Translations under genes and position numbers: made by a program
Assembly (NCBI GenBank): GCA_027310365.1
Contig: DAIDAY010000004.1
Location: 1-52,868 of the forward strand
DNA from: a bacterium
GTDB lineage: Bacteria > Patescibacteriota > Minisyncoccia > UBA6257 > GWB1-50-10
Direction: 5' to 3'
Length of the DNA stretch: 52,868 nucleotides
The notes under the pieces: model-generated
What the model was told of the DNA's origin: nothing
The model's input: only the letters and a program-made list of their open reading frames with translations
Databases searched by the model: none
Part shown: piece by piece, positions 16,339-23,902 of the stretch
Position numbering within the stretch: the stretch's first letter is position 1
Layout: every line of letters begins with the position of its first letter

Positions 16339-16827
16339 ATGCCCGAACGCAGAAAGATGATCATTATGGGCATAGATCCCGGCCATGTGCGGGTCGGCTA
16401 CGGGGTCATCGAAAAAGAGGGAAATAAGTTCATTCACCGGGAGAGCGGTCTCATTCCCCTCCCGGAAAAGTCGGGGATAGGATCGCAGCTTTCCTCCCTC
16501 GAAAAAGAACTTACCAGGCTCGTCAAAAAATACCGCCCATCCATCGTGGGACTTGAAAAGCTCTTCGTCTCCAAAAACGTAAAAACCGCCATGAATGTCG
16601 CCGAGGCGCGAGGGGTAATACGAAAAGTTATTTTTGAGAGCGGCATTGATTTTACGGAACTCGCTCCGCAAACGATCAAACTTTCCGTGACGGGAAGCGG
16701 TCGGGCCGACAAAAAGGCGGTGTCAAAAATGGTCGGCCTGCTGCTTCATATGAAAACCAGGCATCTTATCGATGATGTAACCGACGCCCTCGCCATCGCA
16801 ATCGCCACAGACGGGAAAAAATTTTAA
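16339..16827 (+). CDS. ruvC: Holliday junction endonuclease RuvC
   Basis: From the ATG at 16339 the product has 162 aa. The catalytic residues are in place: Asp in MGIDPGHVRVGYG, Glu in GLEKLFV, and the Asp pair in IDDVTDALAIA. The enzyme cuts Holliday junctions moved by RuvAB. The usual ruvABC cluster is split: ruvA is at 6838 on the other strand and ruvB is 5 kb upstream. The longer frame (13 extra codons) overlaps the kinase gene and looks unlike RuvC. An ATG at 16357 is an alternative start. Confidence 0.94.
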   Translation: MPERRKMIIMGIDPGHVRVGYGVIEKEGNKFIHRESGLIPLPEKSGIGSQLSSLEKELTRLVKKYRPSIVGLEKLFVSKNVKTAMNVAEARGVIRKVIFESGIDFTELAPQTIKLSVTGSGRADKKAVSKMVGLLLHMKTRHLIDDVTDALAIAIATDGKKF

Positions 16828-16845
16828 CCCCTTTTCTTCTGTGGA

Positions 16846-16873
16846 TTGACAAGTCCGACATTGCGGCTATAAT
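16846..16873 (+). promoter_or_regulatory. Sigma-70-type promoter before the small acidic gene
   Basis: TTGACA at 16846-16851, a 16-nt spacer, TATAAT at 16868-16873. It lies directly after ruvC. Confidence 0.75.
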
Positions 16874-16882
16874 TTCAATCTA

Positions 16883-16975
16883 ATGAAGGGAAAGGTCGTT
16901 CCCGCAAAGGAAGAGTATGAAAACATTAGCATTAAAAGCCGATATCTTCGTTTCCGCCGAGCCGACTGGCGATGA
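16883..16975 (+). CDS. Possible 30-aa leader peptide overlapping the acidic gene
   Basis: An ATG lies 9 nt after the -10 box, the spacing seen at many leaderless starts here. It opens a basic 30-codon frame (MKGKVVPAKEEYENISIK at the start, RFRRADWR at the end) that overlaps the acidic gene in another frame by 59 nt. It may be a leader peptide coupling translation, or simply chance. Confidence 0.3.
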   Translation: MKGKVVPAKEEYENISIKSRYLRFRRADWR

Positions 16976-17105
16976 TGGCGACGACGAAACCGGGGACGCT
17001 TTCGAGATTGAAGAGAAAGGCAGCAACAGCGGTGAACTCGACGGAGATATGGACGATGCAGAGTTGGATGAGAGTGAATTCATAGACGAATCCGACGAGG
17101 AGTAA
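16917..17105 (+). CDS. Small highly acidic protein of unknown function
   Basis: The 62-aa product is mostly Asp, Glu, Ser and Gly after a short N-terminal stretch (MKTLALKADIFVSAEP). It has no Cys and no predicted membrane segment, and looks disordered. An AGGAAG Shine-Dalgarno-like sequence precedes the ATG, a strong promoter lies 44 nt upstream and a good terminator follows at 17133-17160, so it is a monocistronic gene. It resembles acidic tails of RNA polymerase delta-like proteins only in composition. I do not recognise a family. Confidence 0.6.
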   Translation: MKTLALKADIFVSAEPTGDDGDDETGDAFEIEEKGSNSGELDGDMDDAELDESEFIDESDEE

Positions 17106-17132
17106 GTTTTCAGCGCTGAGCTTATCCTCGCC

Positions 17133-17160
17133 CTCCCGGAGCACCCCGGGAGTTTTCGTT
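17133..17160 (+). terminator. Intrinsic terminator after the acidic gene
   Basis: CTCCCGG (17133-17139) pairs with CCGGGAG (17146-17152) around a 6-nt loop, followed by TTTTCGTTT. Confidence 0.75.
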
Positions 17161-17196
17161 TCCATTTCGGGCATAAAGGCACTACAATAAGGGGGA

Positions 17197-19380
17197 ATGT
17201 TGAAAAGAAACGGGCTCCGAAACAACAAGGAACTGATTTCGACGGCCTTCCTTGTTTTTTTCTCCGTTCTTATATCCGCCATTGCGGCGGCCGTTGTTTA
17301 CGTGGTCATTATTATTAGGACGCTCCCCACCCCCGATCAGTTCTCGCTCCGCCAAACCAATCAGTCAACCAAAATATATGACCGAACCGGCGCAACACTG
17401 CTGTATGAAATCCACGGCGAGGAAAAAAGAACGATTATACCGTTCTCCGACATACCAACATACCTCAAAGAGGCGACGATCGCCCTCGAGGATGCCAATT
17501 TCTACACGAGACCCGCTTTCGATTGGGAAGGCATTCTCCGATCGTTGTGGGTGGACATCAAAGCTGGCGCTCCCGTCCAGGGAGGATCAACCATCACCCA
17601 ACAGCTTGCACGGAGTATTTTTCTTACACCGGAAAAAACGCTTTCACGCAAAGCAAAGGAATTGATCCTCGCGATAGAGCTGGAATCAAAATACTCCAAA
17701 GACCAGATCCTGAACTATTATCTAAACCAAATACCGTACGGATCGAACGCCTACGGCGTCGAAGCGGCAAGCGAGACGTACTTCGGAAAGCCGGCGAAGG
17801 ACCTCGACCTCGCGGAATCGGCGATTATCGCCAGCCTGCCGCAGGCGCCGAGCTACTACTCGCCATGGGGAGATCGCGCGAGCGACCTTCTGGCGCGCCA
17901 GAGACACGCGCTCGACAGAATGGTGGAATTTGGCTTTATCACCAAGAGCCAGGCAAGCGCCGCGAAGGCGGAACGGCTCGTCTTCGCATCGCCATCCCTG
18001 GGAACCATCAAGGCGCCGCACTTTGTGATGGCTGTCAAAAACTACCTCGTGAATAAATACGGCGAGGATGCGGTATTGAACGGCGGACTGAAAGTTGTGA
18101 CGACGCTCGATTTGAATATGCAGCAAGCTGCGGAGTCTGCCATCAAGACGGGTGTTAAAAGGAATATATCGCTCTATAACAGCAAAAACGCCGCCCTTCT
18201 TGCGGAAGATCCCAAAACGGGGCAAATCCTCGCTTTGGTGGGATCGGCCGATTACTTCAATCAGGACATCGATGGCAACTTCAATGTGCCGGTCCAGGGA
18301 CTGCGTCAGCCCGGTTCTTCTTTGAAGCCTTTCGTTTATTTGAAAGCATTCGAGAATGGTTATCCCCCAACAACCGTCGTTTTCGATGTACCGACGGAGT
18401 TTGTACCCAATAATCCTATCTGCACCCCTATCCCCGACTACAACAACACCTCGGCCGACTACAAGAATTCCTGTTTCCATCCCCAAGACTTCGAGCCGTT
18501 TCAGGGACCCATTTCTCTGGAAAACGCGCTGCCGCAATCAATCAACGTCGCAGCTGTGAAACTTCTCTATCTTACCGGCCTCCAGAACGTCCTTGGTGAA
18601 CTCCAAAACTTCGGCATCACCACCCTTAGTGAGCCGTGGAGGTATGGTTTGTCCCTTGTGTTGGGTGGTGGGGAGGTGAAAATGATCGACATGGTCAAGG
18701 CGTACGCCGTTCTTTCGCAGGAGGGTGTTGTGCGCGACCAGTCGATGGTTTTGGAGGTGGACGATGCGAGTGGCAACGTACTCGAAAAATACCGGGACAA
18801 CGCAAAGACAGTCGACAACCCGGCATCAATACGCTGGATCAATTACATCCTCTCCAACCCAACCCTCAGGCAGCCACTCTTTCAAGCGAGTTTCAACTTG
18901 ACCGTTTTCCCGGGCCGCGACGTCGCCCTCAAAACCGGGACAACGAATGATTATCGCGATGCATGGGCTTTCGGTTATACCCCCTCGCTGGTGGTCGGTG
19001 TCTGGGCCGGCAACAGCGACAATACACCCATGGAACGGCAGGGGACAAGTATTCTGGCCGCCGTACCGATCTGGAGCGATTTCCTCAACAAAGTCCTGCC
19101 GGCATACCCGCGGGAATTCTTCACCCCCCCCGATCCCCTTCTGCAATCGGATAAGCCGATGTTGAACGGCCGATACGTCAACAATTCACAAATCCACTCA
19201 ATCCTCTATTATGCCGACAAAGACAACCCAACCGGCCCCTCTCCAACAAACCCGGCCAACGACCCCCAATTCCTCAATTGGGAAGCGGGGGTGGTCAATT
19301 GGGCGTCACAGAACGCGCCGAACCTTTCCCCATACAATAAACCATCTCTGGGGGGCAACACCCCCTTCCCTAACCCCTGA
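17197..19380 (+). CDS. Class A penicillin-binding protein (PBP1A-like)
   Basis: The 727-aa protein has a cytoplasmic N-terminus, one membrane helix at about residues 15-45, a GT51 glycosyltransferase domain (catalytic Glu in ALEDANFY, GGSTITQQLAR) and a transpeptidase domain with SxxK in PGSSLKPF, SIN in the second motif and KTGTTNDYRD. It polymerises glycan strands and cross-links peptides outside the membrane. The C-terminal tail is Pro/Asn-rich and probably disordered. A TACAAT box at 17183-17188 ends 8 nt before the ATG, suggesting its own leaderless transcript. The last 11 nt overlap the convergent dnaN gene. Confidence 0.94.
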   Translation: MLKRNGLRNNKELISTAFLVFFSVLISAIAAAVVYVVIIIRTLPTPDQFSLRQTNQSTKIYDRTGATLLYEIHGEEKRTIIPFSDIPTYLKEATIALEDANFYTRPAFDWEGILRSLWVDIKAGAPVQGGSTITQQLARSIFLTPEKTLSRKAKELILAIELESKYSKDQILNYYLNQIPYGSNAYGVEAASETYFGKPAKDLDLAESAIIASLPQAPSYYSPWGDRASDLLARQRHALDRMVEFGFITKSQASAAKAERLVFASPSLGTIKAPHFVMAVKNYLVNKYGEDAVLNGGLKVVTTLDLNMQQAAESAIKTGVKRNISLYNSKNAALLAEDPKTGQILALVGSADYFNQDIDGNFNVPVQGLRQPGSSLKPFVYLKAFENGYPPTTVVFDVPTEFVPNNPICTPIPDYNNTSADYKNSCFHPQDFEPFQGPISLENALPQSINVAAVKLLYLTGLQNVLGELQNFGITTLSEPWRYGLSLVLGGGEVKMIDMVKAYAVLSQEGVVRDQSMVLEVDDASGNVLEKYRDNAKTVDNPASIRWINYILSNPTLRQPLFQASFNLTVFPGRDVALKTGTTNDYRDAWAFGYTPSLVVGVWAGNSDNTPMERQGTSILAAVPIWSDFLNKVLPAYPREFFTPPDPLLQSDKPMLNGRYVNNSQIHSILYYADKDNPTGPSPTNPANDPQFLNWEAGVVNWASQNAPNLSPYNKPSLGGNTPFPNP

Positions 19381-20476
19381 TGGGCATAACAACATAGAGA
19401 AGATTTTGCTCCCGAGAACCCCTCAGCTCCGCAGGCTTGTCGGAAGAATTGACGCCAAAAACAACTTCATCATCTCGACAAATTTTCAATCCATCAATGA
19501 GATACCTCCAGTTGAAAATGACCATAAAGTCGTCTCCTGTGATTTTTGCCGGTATCTTATACCTACTCTCGCCAAGCGCGGCATCCGAGGAAAATATCTC
19601 GAGGAATTTTCCATTATCTCCGCTTTTCAACCTGATGTCGCTCGCCTTCCCTGAAAAAGCGCTTACCAACCTCACAGCGCTCAAGAATTCTTCCCTCTGG
19701 ACAACAACTTCCGTCTTGAAGTCTTTGGGTATGATATTTTGGTAGTCTGGAAACGCGCCATCGATAATCCGCGATATGATTTTTTCATGATCACCCGCAA
19801 AGAGTATTTGATTGGAATCCGCGAAGATCGAAATCTCCTCGGAGCCAGAAAACATCTTAGCGACCTCCTGCGCCGTTCGGAGGGGGATGGTAAGAGAAAA
19901 ATCTTCCAAAGTTGACGTATACCCACCCACCCCCAACCACACCTCAGTAAGACGGAAGCTGTCCGTTCCCGCAAACGTCAAGAGATTGTTGGATTGGCTC
20001 ATGAAAACGCCGCTGATTTCCGGTCTAAGGGTGGAGTATTGGACAGAGACGAGGACATTTTTAAAAATCTCCCGCAGGTCGTCGCTTTTTATTTTGATAC
20101 ATTGTCCCGTATTGCTGATGTGGGGGATAATGGGAAATTCTTTAGGATCCTCATCTTGGATGATTCCCTCATAGTTGTCGGAACTTATGAGGATTTTATC
20201 CTTCTCCTTTTCGAGGGTAATGCGCTCCGCAGCTAAATTCCTCACAACGGAATGAAAAATAGAAAAGGGTATCGTCACCTCTCCATCCTCGATGATTTTT
20301 CCCGACATTTCACACTCAACCGCAATTTCCAAATTTGTCGAGATGAAAACAATCCTTCCTTTTAAAGCCCGCACGAGAAAGTTTTTCAAAATAGGGAGGT
20401 TGAGATTTTCCCCAACCGCGCGCTCCACACTCCCCAACGCTTCTAACAAGTTCGTTCTTAGTATTATTAACTTCAT
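19370..20476 (-). CDS. dnaN: DNA polymerase III beta subunit (sliding clamp)
   Basis: The 368-aa protein has the three-fold repeated clamp layout. It starts MKLIILRTNLLEALGSVERAV, the middle has IPHISNTG, GTDSFRLTEVW and DGAFPDYQNIIP, and it ends YVVMPIRG, close to the classic MPMRL. The dimeric ring tethers polymerase III to DNA. It lies 140 bp downstream of dnaA on the same strand; the gap holds a perfect DnaA box. recF and gyrB, often next in other bacteria, are not present; the PBP gene is convergent with an 11-nt overlap. Confidence 0.96.
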   Translation of the reverse strand: MKLIILRTNLLEALGSVERAVGENLNLPILKNFLVRALKGRIVFISTNLEIAVECEMSGKIIEDGEVTIPFSIFHSVVRNLAAERITLEKEKDKILISSDNYEGIIQDEDPKEFPIIPHISNTGQCIKIKSDDLREIFKNVLVSVQYSTLRPEISGVFMSQSNNLLTFAGTDSFRLTEVWLGVGGYTSTLEDFSLTIPLRTAQEVAKMFSGSEEISIFADSNQILFAGDHEKIISRIIDGAFPDYQNIIPKDFKTEVVVQREEFLSAVRLVSAFSGKASDIRLKSGDNGKFLEIFSSDAALGESRYKIPAKITGDDFMVIFNWRYLIDGLKICRDDEVVFGVNSSDKPAELRGSREQNLLYVVMPIRG

Positions 20477-20616
20477 AGTAGTGCTAGTTGGCTTTGTGGC
20501 TTTGTGGATAAGGTGGAAACCTCATCCTTTTCTTTGTTTTTTTACCTTCCCTCTCTTTGATAATGTGTTGACAAGTGGTTGAGGCGCTGTTTATCCCCCC
20601 TCTTGTTTTTGATCTT
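20477..20616. other. Candidate origin of replication between dnaA and dnaN
   Basis: The 140-bp gap contains an exact DnaA box (TGTGGATAA, 20503-20511, consensus TTATCCACA on minus) and two near matches: TGTTGACAA at 20566-20574 and TTATCCCCC at 20591-20599. An AT-rich pyrimidine stretch (20521-20560) could serve as the unwinding element. dnaA-dnaN linkage supports an origin. The box count is low, so oriC might instead lie upstream of dnaA. Confidence 0.45.
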
Positions 20617-22008
20617 TTAAAGTTTGTATAATCGTTCTCGGATGAGCATGATTTTTTGGTTGATGGCGGGATTTTGCGCTGTTTCTCGGGATATTTTTTC
20701 GCATGCGTGAATTGCCGTTGTGTGATCCCGTTTCCCCAACTTTTCCCCAATGTGCGGGAAGGAAAGTTTGAGGATATCTCTCATGAGGAACATGGCGATT
20801 TGTCTTGGTTCCACAATTTCCTGCTTCCTGCTCTTATTGGTCATATCGGAGGCGGGAATTTCGAAAAATTCGGCGACGACCCGTATAATATCCCCCGGCG
20901 TTATGTTTTTAGGAGTCGCTTGAGTTGCCTCGCCGATGATCTCATCAAGCTTTTTTGTGTCTATTTTTTGCTTTTTATACTGTTCGTAGAAAATAACTTT
21001 ATTGAGGACACCCTCCAATTCACGGATGTTTCTTTGCACTTTTGCGGCAATCTGCTCCAAAATGTTTTCGTGGATGGAAAGAGGTTGTGTTTGCGCTTTC
21101 GTCTTCAGGATGGCGAGGCGCATTTCGTAATCTGGGTACGTTACGTCGGCTATCATACCACCCTCAAACCTCGATCGAAGACGCTCTTCGAGAGTTGGTA
21201 TCGCGGACGGCGGGCGATCGGATGAGATAATAATCTGTTTATTGTTTTCATGGAGCGTGTTGAAGGTGTAGAAAAATTCCTGCTCGGTGGCCGTCTTTCC
21301 TCCAATAAACTGGATATCATCTATGATCAAAACGTCGATATCGCGATATTTTTTTTTCACATCCTCCATCCTCCTGTTGCGGATTGCCCAAACAACATCA
21401 TTGATGAATTTTTCAGATGAAATATAAAGAACCCGCGCCATGTTTTTATACCGGCTCGCAACCTCATTCCCCGCCGCCTGAAGAAGGTGGGTTTTCCCCA
21501 ATCCCACGCCGCCGTACACAAAAAGCGGATTGTATTTTTTCCCAATATCCTTTATAGCCGCCTGCGTCGCTGCCGTCGCGAGCTCGTTTGATGACCCCAC
21601 GATGAAATTTTTGAAGGTATATTTGGGATTGAGGTTGGTTTTTGGATCGATTTTTGAGTCGATGAGAGACGATTGAAGCGCCGCACCATCCTCTTTTTTG
21701 TCGTTTTTGATTTCTTCGTTTGTCGCGGAGCGGTTTTGACTCACCACCACATAATCAATATTTTTAATCGAACCCTCCATATTTCTCAGAGAGGTTAAAA
21801 TAATCTTGTGGTATCTGTTTTTCACCCACTCCTTCGCGAAATTATTCGGCAAACCAACCAAGCCGACGCCCTCTTTCTTATCCACGCTCACGAGCCGGCT
21901 ATTTTTTAACCATGTCAAAAAGTTCGGTTTTGATATTTGGAGTTCTATGTCTCCAAGGACGTTTTTCCAAATTTCTCTTTCTTCCATGGGTTCATGAACC
22001 AACCTCAT
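20617..22008 (-). CDS. dnaA: Chromosomal replication initiator DnaA
   Basis: From the ATG at 22008 the product has 463 aa. Domain I starts EEREIWKNVLGDIELQISK. The AAA+ domain has NPLFVYGGVGLGKTHLLQA (Walker A), DVLIIDDIQFI (Walker B) and LRSRFEGGMIADV. Domain IV ends with the DnaA signature around KLGKRDHTTAIHACEKI. It binds TTATCCACA boxes and opens the origin. The frame is open to 22143, but TTGCAA, 16 nt, TATGAT (22016-22021) places the -10 box 7 nt before the ATG at 22008, so I choose that start. The ATG at 21987 is an alternative that matches the usual DnaA N-terminus. Confidence 0.95.
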   Translation of the reverse strand: MRLVHEPMEEREIWKNVLGDIELQISKPNFLTWLKNSRLVSVDKKEGVGLVGLPNNFAKEWVKNRYHKIILTSLRNMEGSIKNIDYVVVSQNRSATNEEIKNDKKEDGAALQSSLIDSKIDPKTNLNPKYTFKNFIVGSSNELATAATQAAIKDIGKKYNPLFVYGGVGLGKTHLLQAAGNEVASRYKNMARVLYISSEKFINDVVWAIRNRRMEDVKKKYRDIDVLIIDDIQFIGGKTATEQEFFYTFNTLHENNKQIIISSDRPPSAIPTLEERLRSRFEGGMIADVTYPDYEMRLAILKTKAQTQPLSIHENILEQIAAKVQRNIRELEGVLNKVIFYEQYKKQKIDTKKLDEIIGEATQATPKNITPGDIIRVVAEFFEIPASDMTNKSRKQEIVEPRQIAMFLMRDILKLSFPHIGEKLGKRDHTTAIHACEKISRETAQNPAINQKIMLIRERLYKL

Positions 22009-22085
22009 TACCACCATCATAGACTTATTTTGAAAAGTTGCAACACTCATTTCAGGAACCTCAAGTGTCTTACTGGTGGATGAAC

Positions 22086-22171
22086 TGTTGATAACTGTTC
22101 GAGGCGATGACCCCACTAAGACTGTCTCTGGGGTGAAGCCCAAGTCTTAACCTTCGGGGGGTGCTCGCCTC
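22086..22171. promoter_or_regulatory. DnaA-box and long hairpin between dnaA and rpmH
   Basis: TGTTGATAA at 22086-22094 is a one-mismatch DnaA box. Next to it, 22101-22171 can fold as GAGGCGA/TCGCCTC, ACCCC/GGGGG(T) and AAGACT/AGTCTT stems with a GC-rich loop. The position, between divergent dnaA and rpmH, fits autoregulation by DnaA or part of the origin. Confidence 0.4.
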
Positions 22172-22194
22172 TTTCGAGAAAGTTTGGGGGGTTG

Positions 22195-22200
22195 TATAAT
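22195..22200 (+). promoter_or_regulatory. -10 box of the rpmH operon
   Basis: TATAAT preceded by TTG (extended -10 TG is close) ends 6 nt before the rpmH ATG; a leaderless transcript is expected. Confidence 0.6.
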
Positions 22201-22206
22201 GGGGGA

Positions 22207-22335
22207 ATGTCGAGAACATACCAGCCAAAGAAAAGAAAAAGGAGCCGGACGCATGGATTTTTGAAGAGGTCTCGAAGCGGCGGAGGAATTCTGGCAAACC
22301 GACGGAGGAAGGGAAGGAAAAAACTCTCCGCATAA
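22207..22335 (+). CDS. rpmH: 50S ribosomal protein L34
   Basis: This 42-aa very basic protein starts [18 protein letters not shown], continues [19 protein letters not shown] and ends KKLSA, the standard L34 pattern. L34 sits in the 50S subunit near the exit tunnel. Its position at the head of rpmH-rnpA-yidC-jag, divergent from dnaA, is one of the most conserved gene orders in bacteria. The stop is separated from the rnpA GTG by 1 nt. Confidence 0.95.
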   Translation: MSRTYQPKKRKRSRTHGFLKRSRSGGGILANRRRKGRKKLSA

Positions 22336-22336
22336 A

Positions 22337-22576
22337 GTGGATACGGCGGTGGTCATTGCAAGGAAGAAGGGAGCGCGGAAGCCCGTTGTTGTCGTCAGTA
22401 AAAAAGTTGCCCCCAAAGCAGCAGACCGCAATTTCTTAAAAAGGAGAATTCGCGCCGTCCTGCATCCTTTGGCGGAAAGAGGGTCGCATTTTTTTATTAT
22501 TGCCAAACCCGGGGCGCTTGATTTAAGCTTTAGAGAGCTTCGGGAAGAAATAACGTTGCAGATCAGAAACCAATAA
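22337..22576 (+). CDS. rnpA: Ribonuclease P protein component, short form
   Basis: The 79-aa product has the RnpA core VVVSKKVAPKAADRNFLKRRIRAVL with the RNR-type helix that binds the pre-tRNA 5' leader, and the following strand FFIIAKPGA. The usual protein is about 110-120 aa. Here about 30 N-terminal residues are missing, and the start is a GTG 1 nt after the rpmH stop. The reading frame stays open back to 22263 inside rpmH but offers no ATG, GTG or TTG earlier. It assists the catalytic RNase P RNA, which is not in the window. Confidence 0.85.
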   Translation: MDTAVVIARKKGARKPVVVVSKKVAPKAADRNFLKRRIRAVLHPLAERGSHFFIIAKPGALDLSFRELREEITLQIRNQ

Positions 22577-22580
22577 CCCA

Positions 22581-23267
22581 ATGCAGTATTTCATCAATAC
22601 TTACATATCAACACCCCTCTTCGACGTTCTTATTTTTATCTATAACAATATCGCTTTTCGCGATCTCGGCCTTGCCATTATTATCCTCACTGTCCTCGTG
22701 AGGATTATTCTCCTCCCCTTCTTCTACAAAGGGGCAAAAGATCAGACGCTCATGCAGCACCTTCAGCCGAAAATTAAGGAGATACAGGATAGGCATAGAA
22801 GCGACAAGACAAAGCAGGCCGAAGCGCTCATGTCGTTGTACCGAGAGCATAAAATAAATCCTCTTTCGAGCATTCTCCTGCTCATTATCCAAATCCCGAT
22901 ATTTGTAGCGCTCTTTGATCTCTTTAGTACCAAAATTAAGACGTACGCATTCGTATCGCCGACGCTCTTCACTCTCGTGGATTTAACCTCAAAAAGCGTC
23001 GTCCTCGTCCTCCTGGCGGCCGTTCTTCAGTACTTCCAAACAAAACTCATGATGGGCCGGCAAACAACCGGCGGCGGAGCGGCCGTCCGAATGCAGAAGG
23101 CCATGCTCGGAATCGGTCCCGTGATCACCATTCTCATCTTAATCAACCTCCCGTCGGCAATCGGACTCTATTGGCTTATCTTTACCGCATTTTCCTTCTT
23201 CCAGCAGATTTTTATCAACAAGGCGATTGCCAAGGCAACTCTTACTCCCCCCGCCTCGGCGGCGTAA
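22581..23267 (+). CDS. yidC: Membrane protein insertase YidC (short Oxa1 type)
   Basis: The 228-aa protein has five hydrophobic segments and the Oxa1/YidC core: a first helix with LGLAIIILTVLVRIILLPFF containing the conserved positively charged Arg, the cytoplasmic hairpin KIKEIQDRHRSDKTKQ, and LPSAIGLYWL near the end. It lacks the large extracytoplasmic domain of Gram-negative YidC, as in Gram-positive homologues. It inserts membrane proteins with or without SecYEG. The gene starts 4 nt after rnpA. No yidD lies between them. Confidence 0.93.
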   Translation: MQYFINTYISTPLFDVLIFIYNNIAFRDLGLAIIILTVLVRIILLPFFYKGAKDQTLMQHLQPKIKEIQDRHRSDKTKQAEALMSLYREHKINPLSSILLLIIQIPIFVALFDLFSTKIKTYAFVSPTLFTLVDLTSKSVVLVLLAAVLQYFQTKLMMGRQTTGGGAAVRMQKAMLGIGPVITILILINLPSAIGLYWLIFTAFSFFQQIFINKAIAKATLTPPASAA

Positions 23268-23427
23268 GCTTTTAACAAAGCGCAGAGGCTGAGTTGTGCC
23301 CCGACAGTTTCAACTGGCGACGCGGTTTTTGTTCTGGGGAAGGTTACCACGACGTCAGTCGCGCAATACCACCGAGGGGGTTGAAAAAGAACTTCCGATA
23401 AGCGATAATGAGCACTTGAAGCGTCCT

Positions 23428-23859
23428 ATGGACACGGAAGAATATATAAAAAAATTTTTTGCCCTGATGGGCTTCGACCGAGTTGAGGTGAACGTCGACG
23501 AGGATTTGAGAAAAATATCGGTTGTTGTGGACGATGAGTTTTTTCGTTCGCAAATCCCAACCGTCCTGCAGCCCCTCGAACATCTCCTGAATCTCGCTTT
23601 GGAGCGGGACGACAATCATTCCTATATCATCGACATCAACTACTACCGCCGGGAACGGGAGCGGCTCATTGTGGAACTTGCGAAAGCTGGCGCCAAAAAA
23701 GCGAAGATGTCGAAGGGCGAGGTTGCCCTTCCGCCCATGAATTCGTACGAGCGGCGTCTCGTCCACATGGAAATTGCGTCCAATCCGGATTTAAAAACGG
23801 AAAGCGTCGGCGTCGGCAAAGAACGCCACATCGTCATCACGCCGATCGCAGGCGCCTAA
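23428..23859 (+). CDS. jag: Jag/KhpB-like RNA-binding protein (KH-like and R3H domains)
   Basis: From the ATG at 23428 the protein has 143 aa. It starts MDTEEYIKKFFALMGFDRV; a KH-like fold covers about residues 20-75 (LLNLALERDDNHSYIIDINY). The R3H segment follows with LPPMNSYERRLVHMEIA and ends with GKERHIVITPI. Jag proteins bind RNA and are linked to cell-wall regulation in Firmicutes. The frame opens 44 codons earlier, but that part looks non-coding; a GATAAT box lies at 23404-23409. Position after yidC is conserved. It is convergent with the secretion operon. Confidence 0.88.
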   Translation: MDTEEYIKKFFALMGFDRVEVNVDEDLRKISVVVDDEFFRSQIPTVLQPLEHLLNLALERDDNHSYIIDINYYRRERERLIVELAKAGAKKAKMSKGEVALPPMNSYERRLVHMEIASNPDLKTESVGVGKERHIVITPIAGA

Positions 23860-23902
23860 AACCCACTTCATGGACGAGAGCGGGAAAAGGTGCTGGTGAT
23901 TT

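Noticed and set aside
17722-18537. 271-codon open frame on the minus strand inside the PBP gene
   Set aside because: The plus frame has clear transglycosylase and transpeptidase motifs; the antisense frame has no family resemblance and is a codon-bias shadow.
22009-22143. 45-codon N-terminal extension of DnaA
   Set aside because: The segment covers a DnaA box, a long hairpin and the dnaA promoter, and it does not resemble DnaA domain I.
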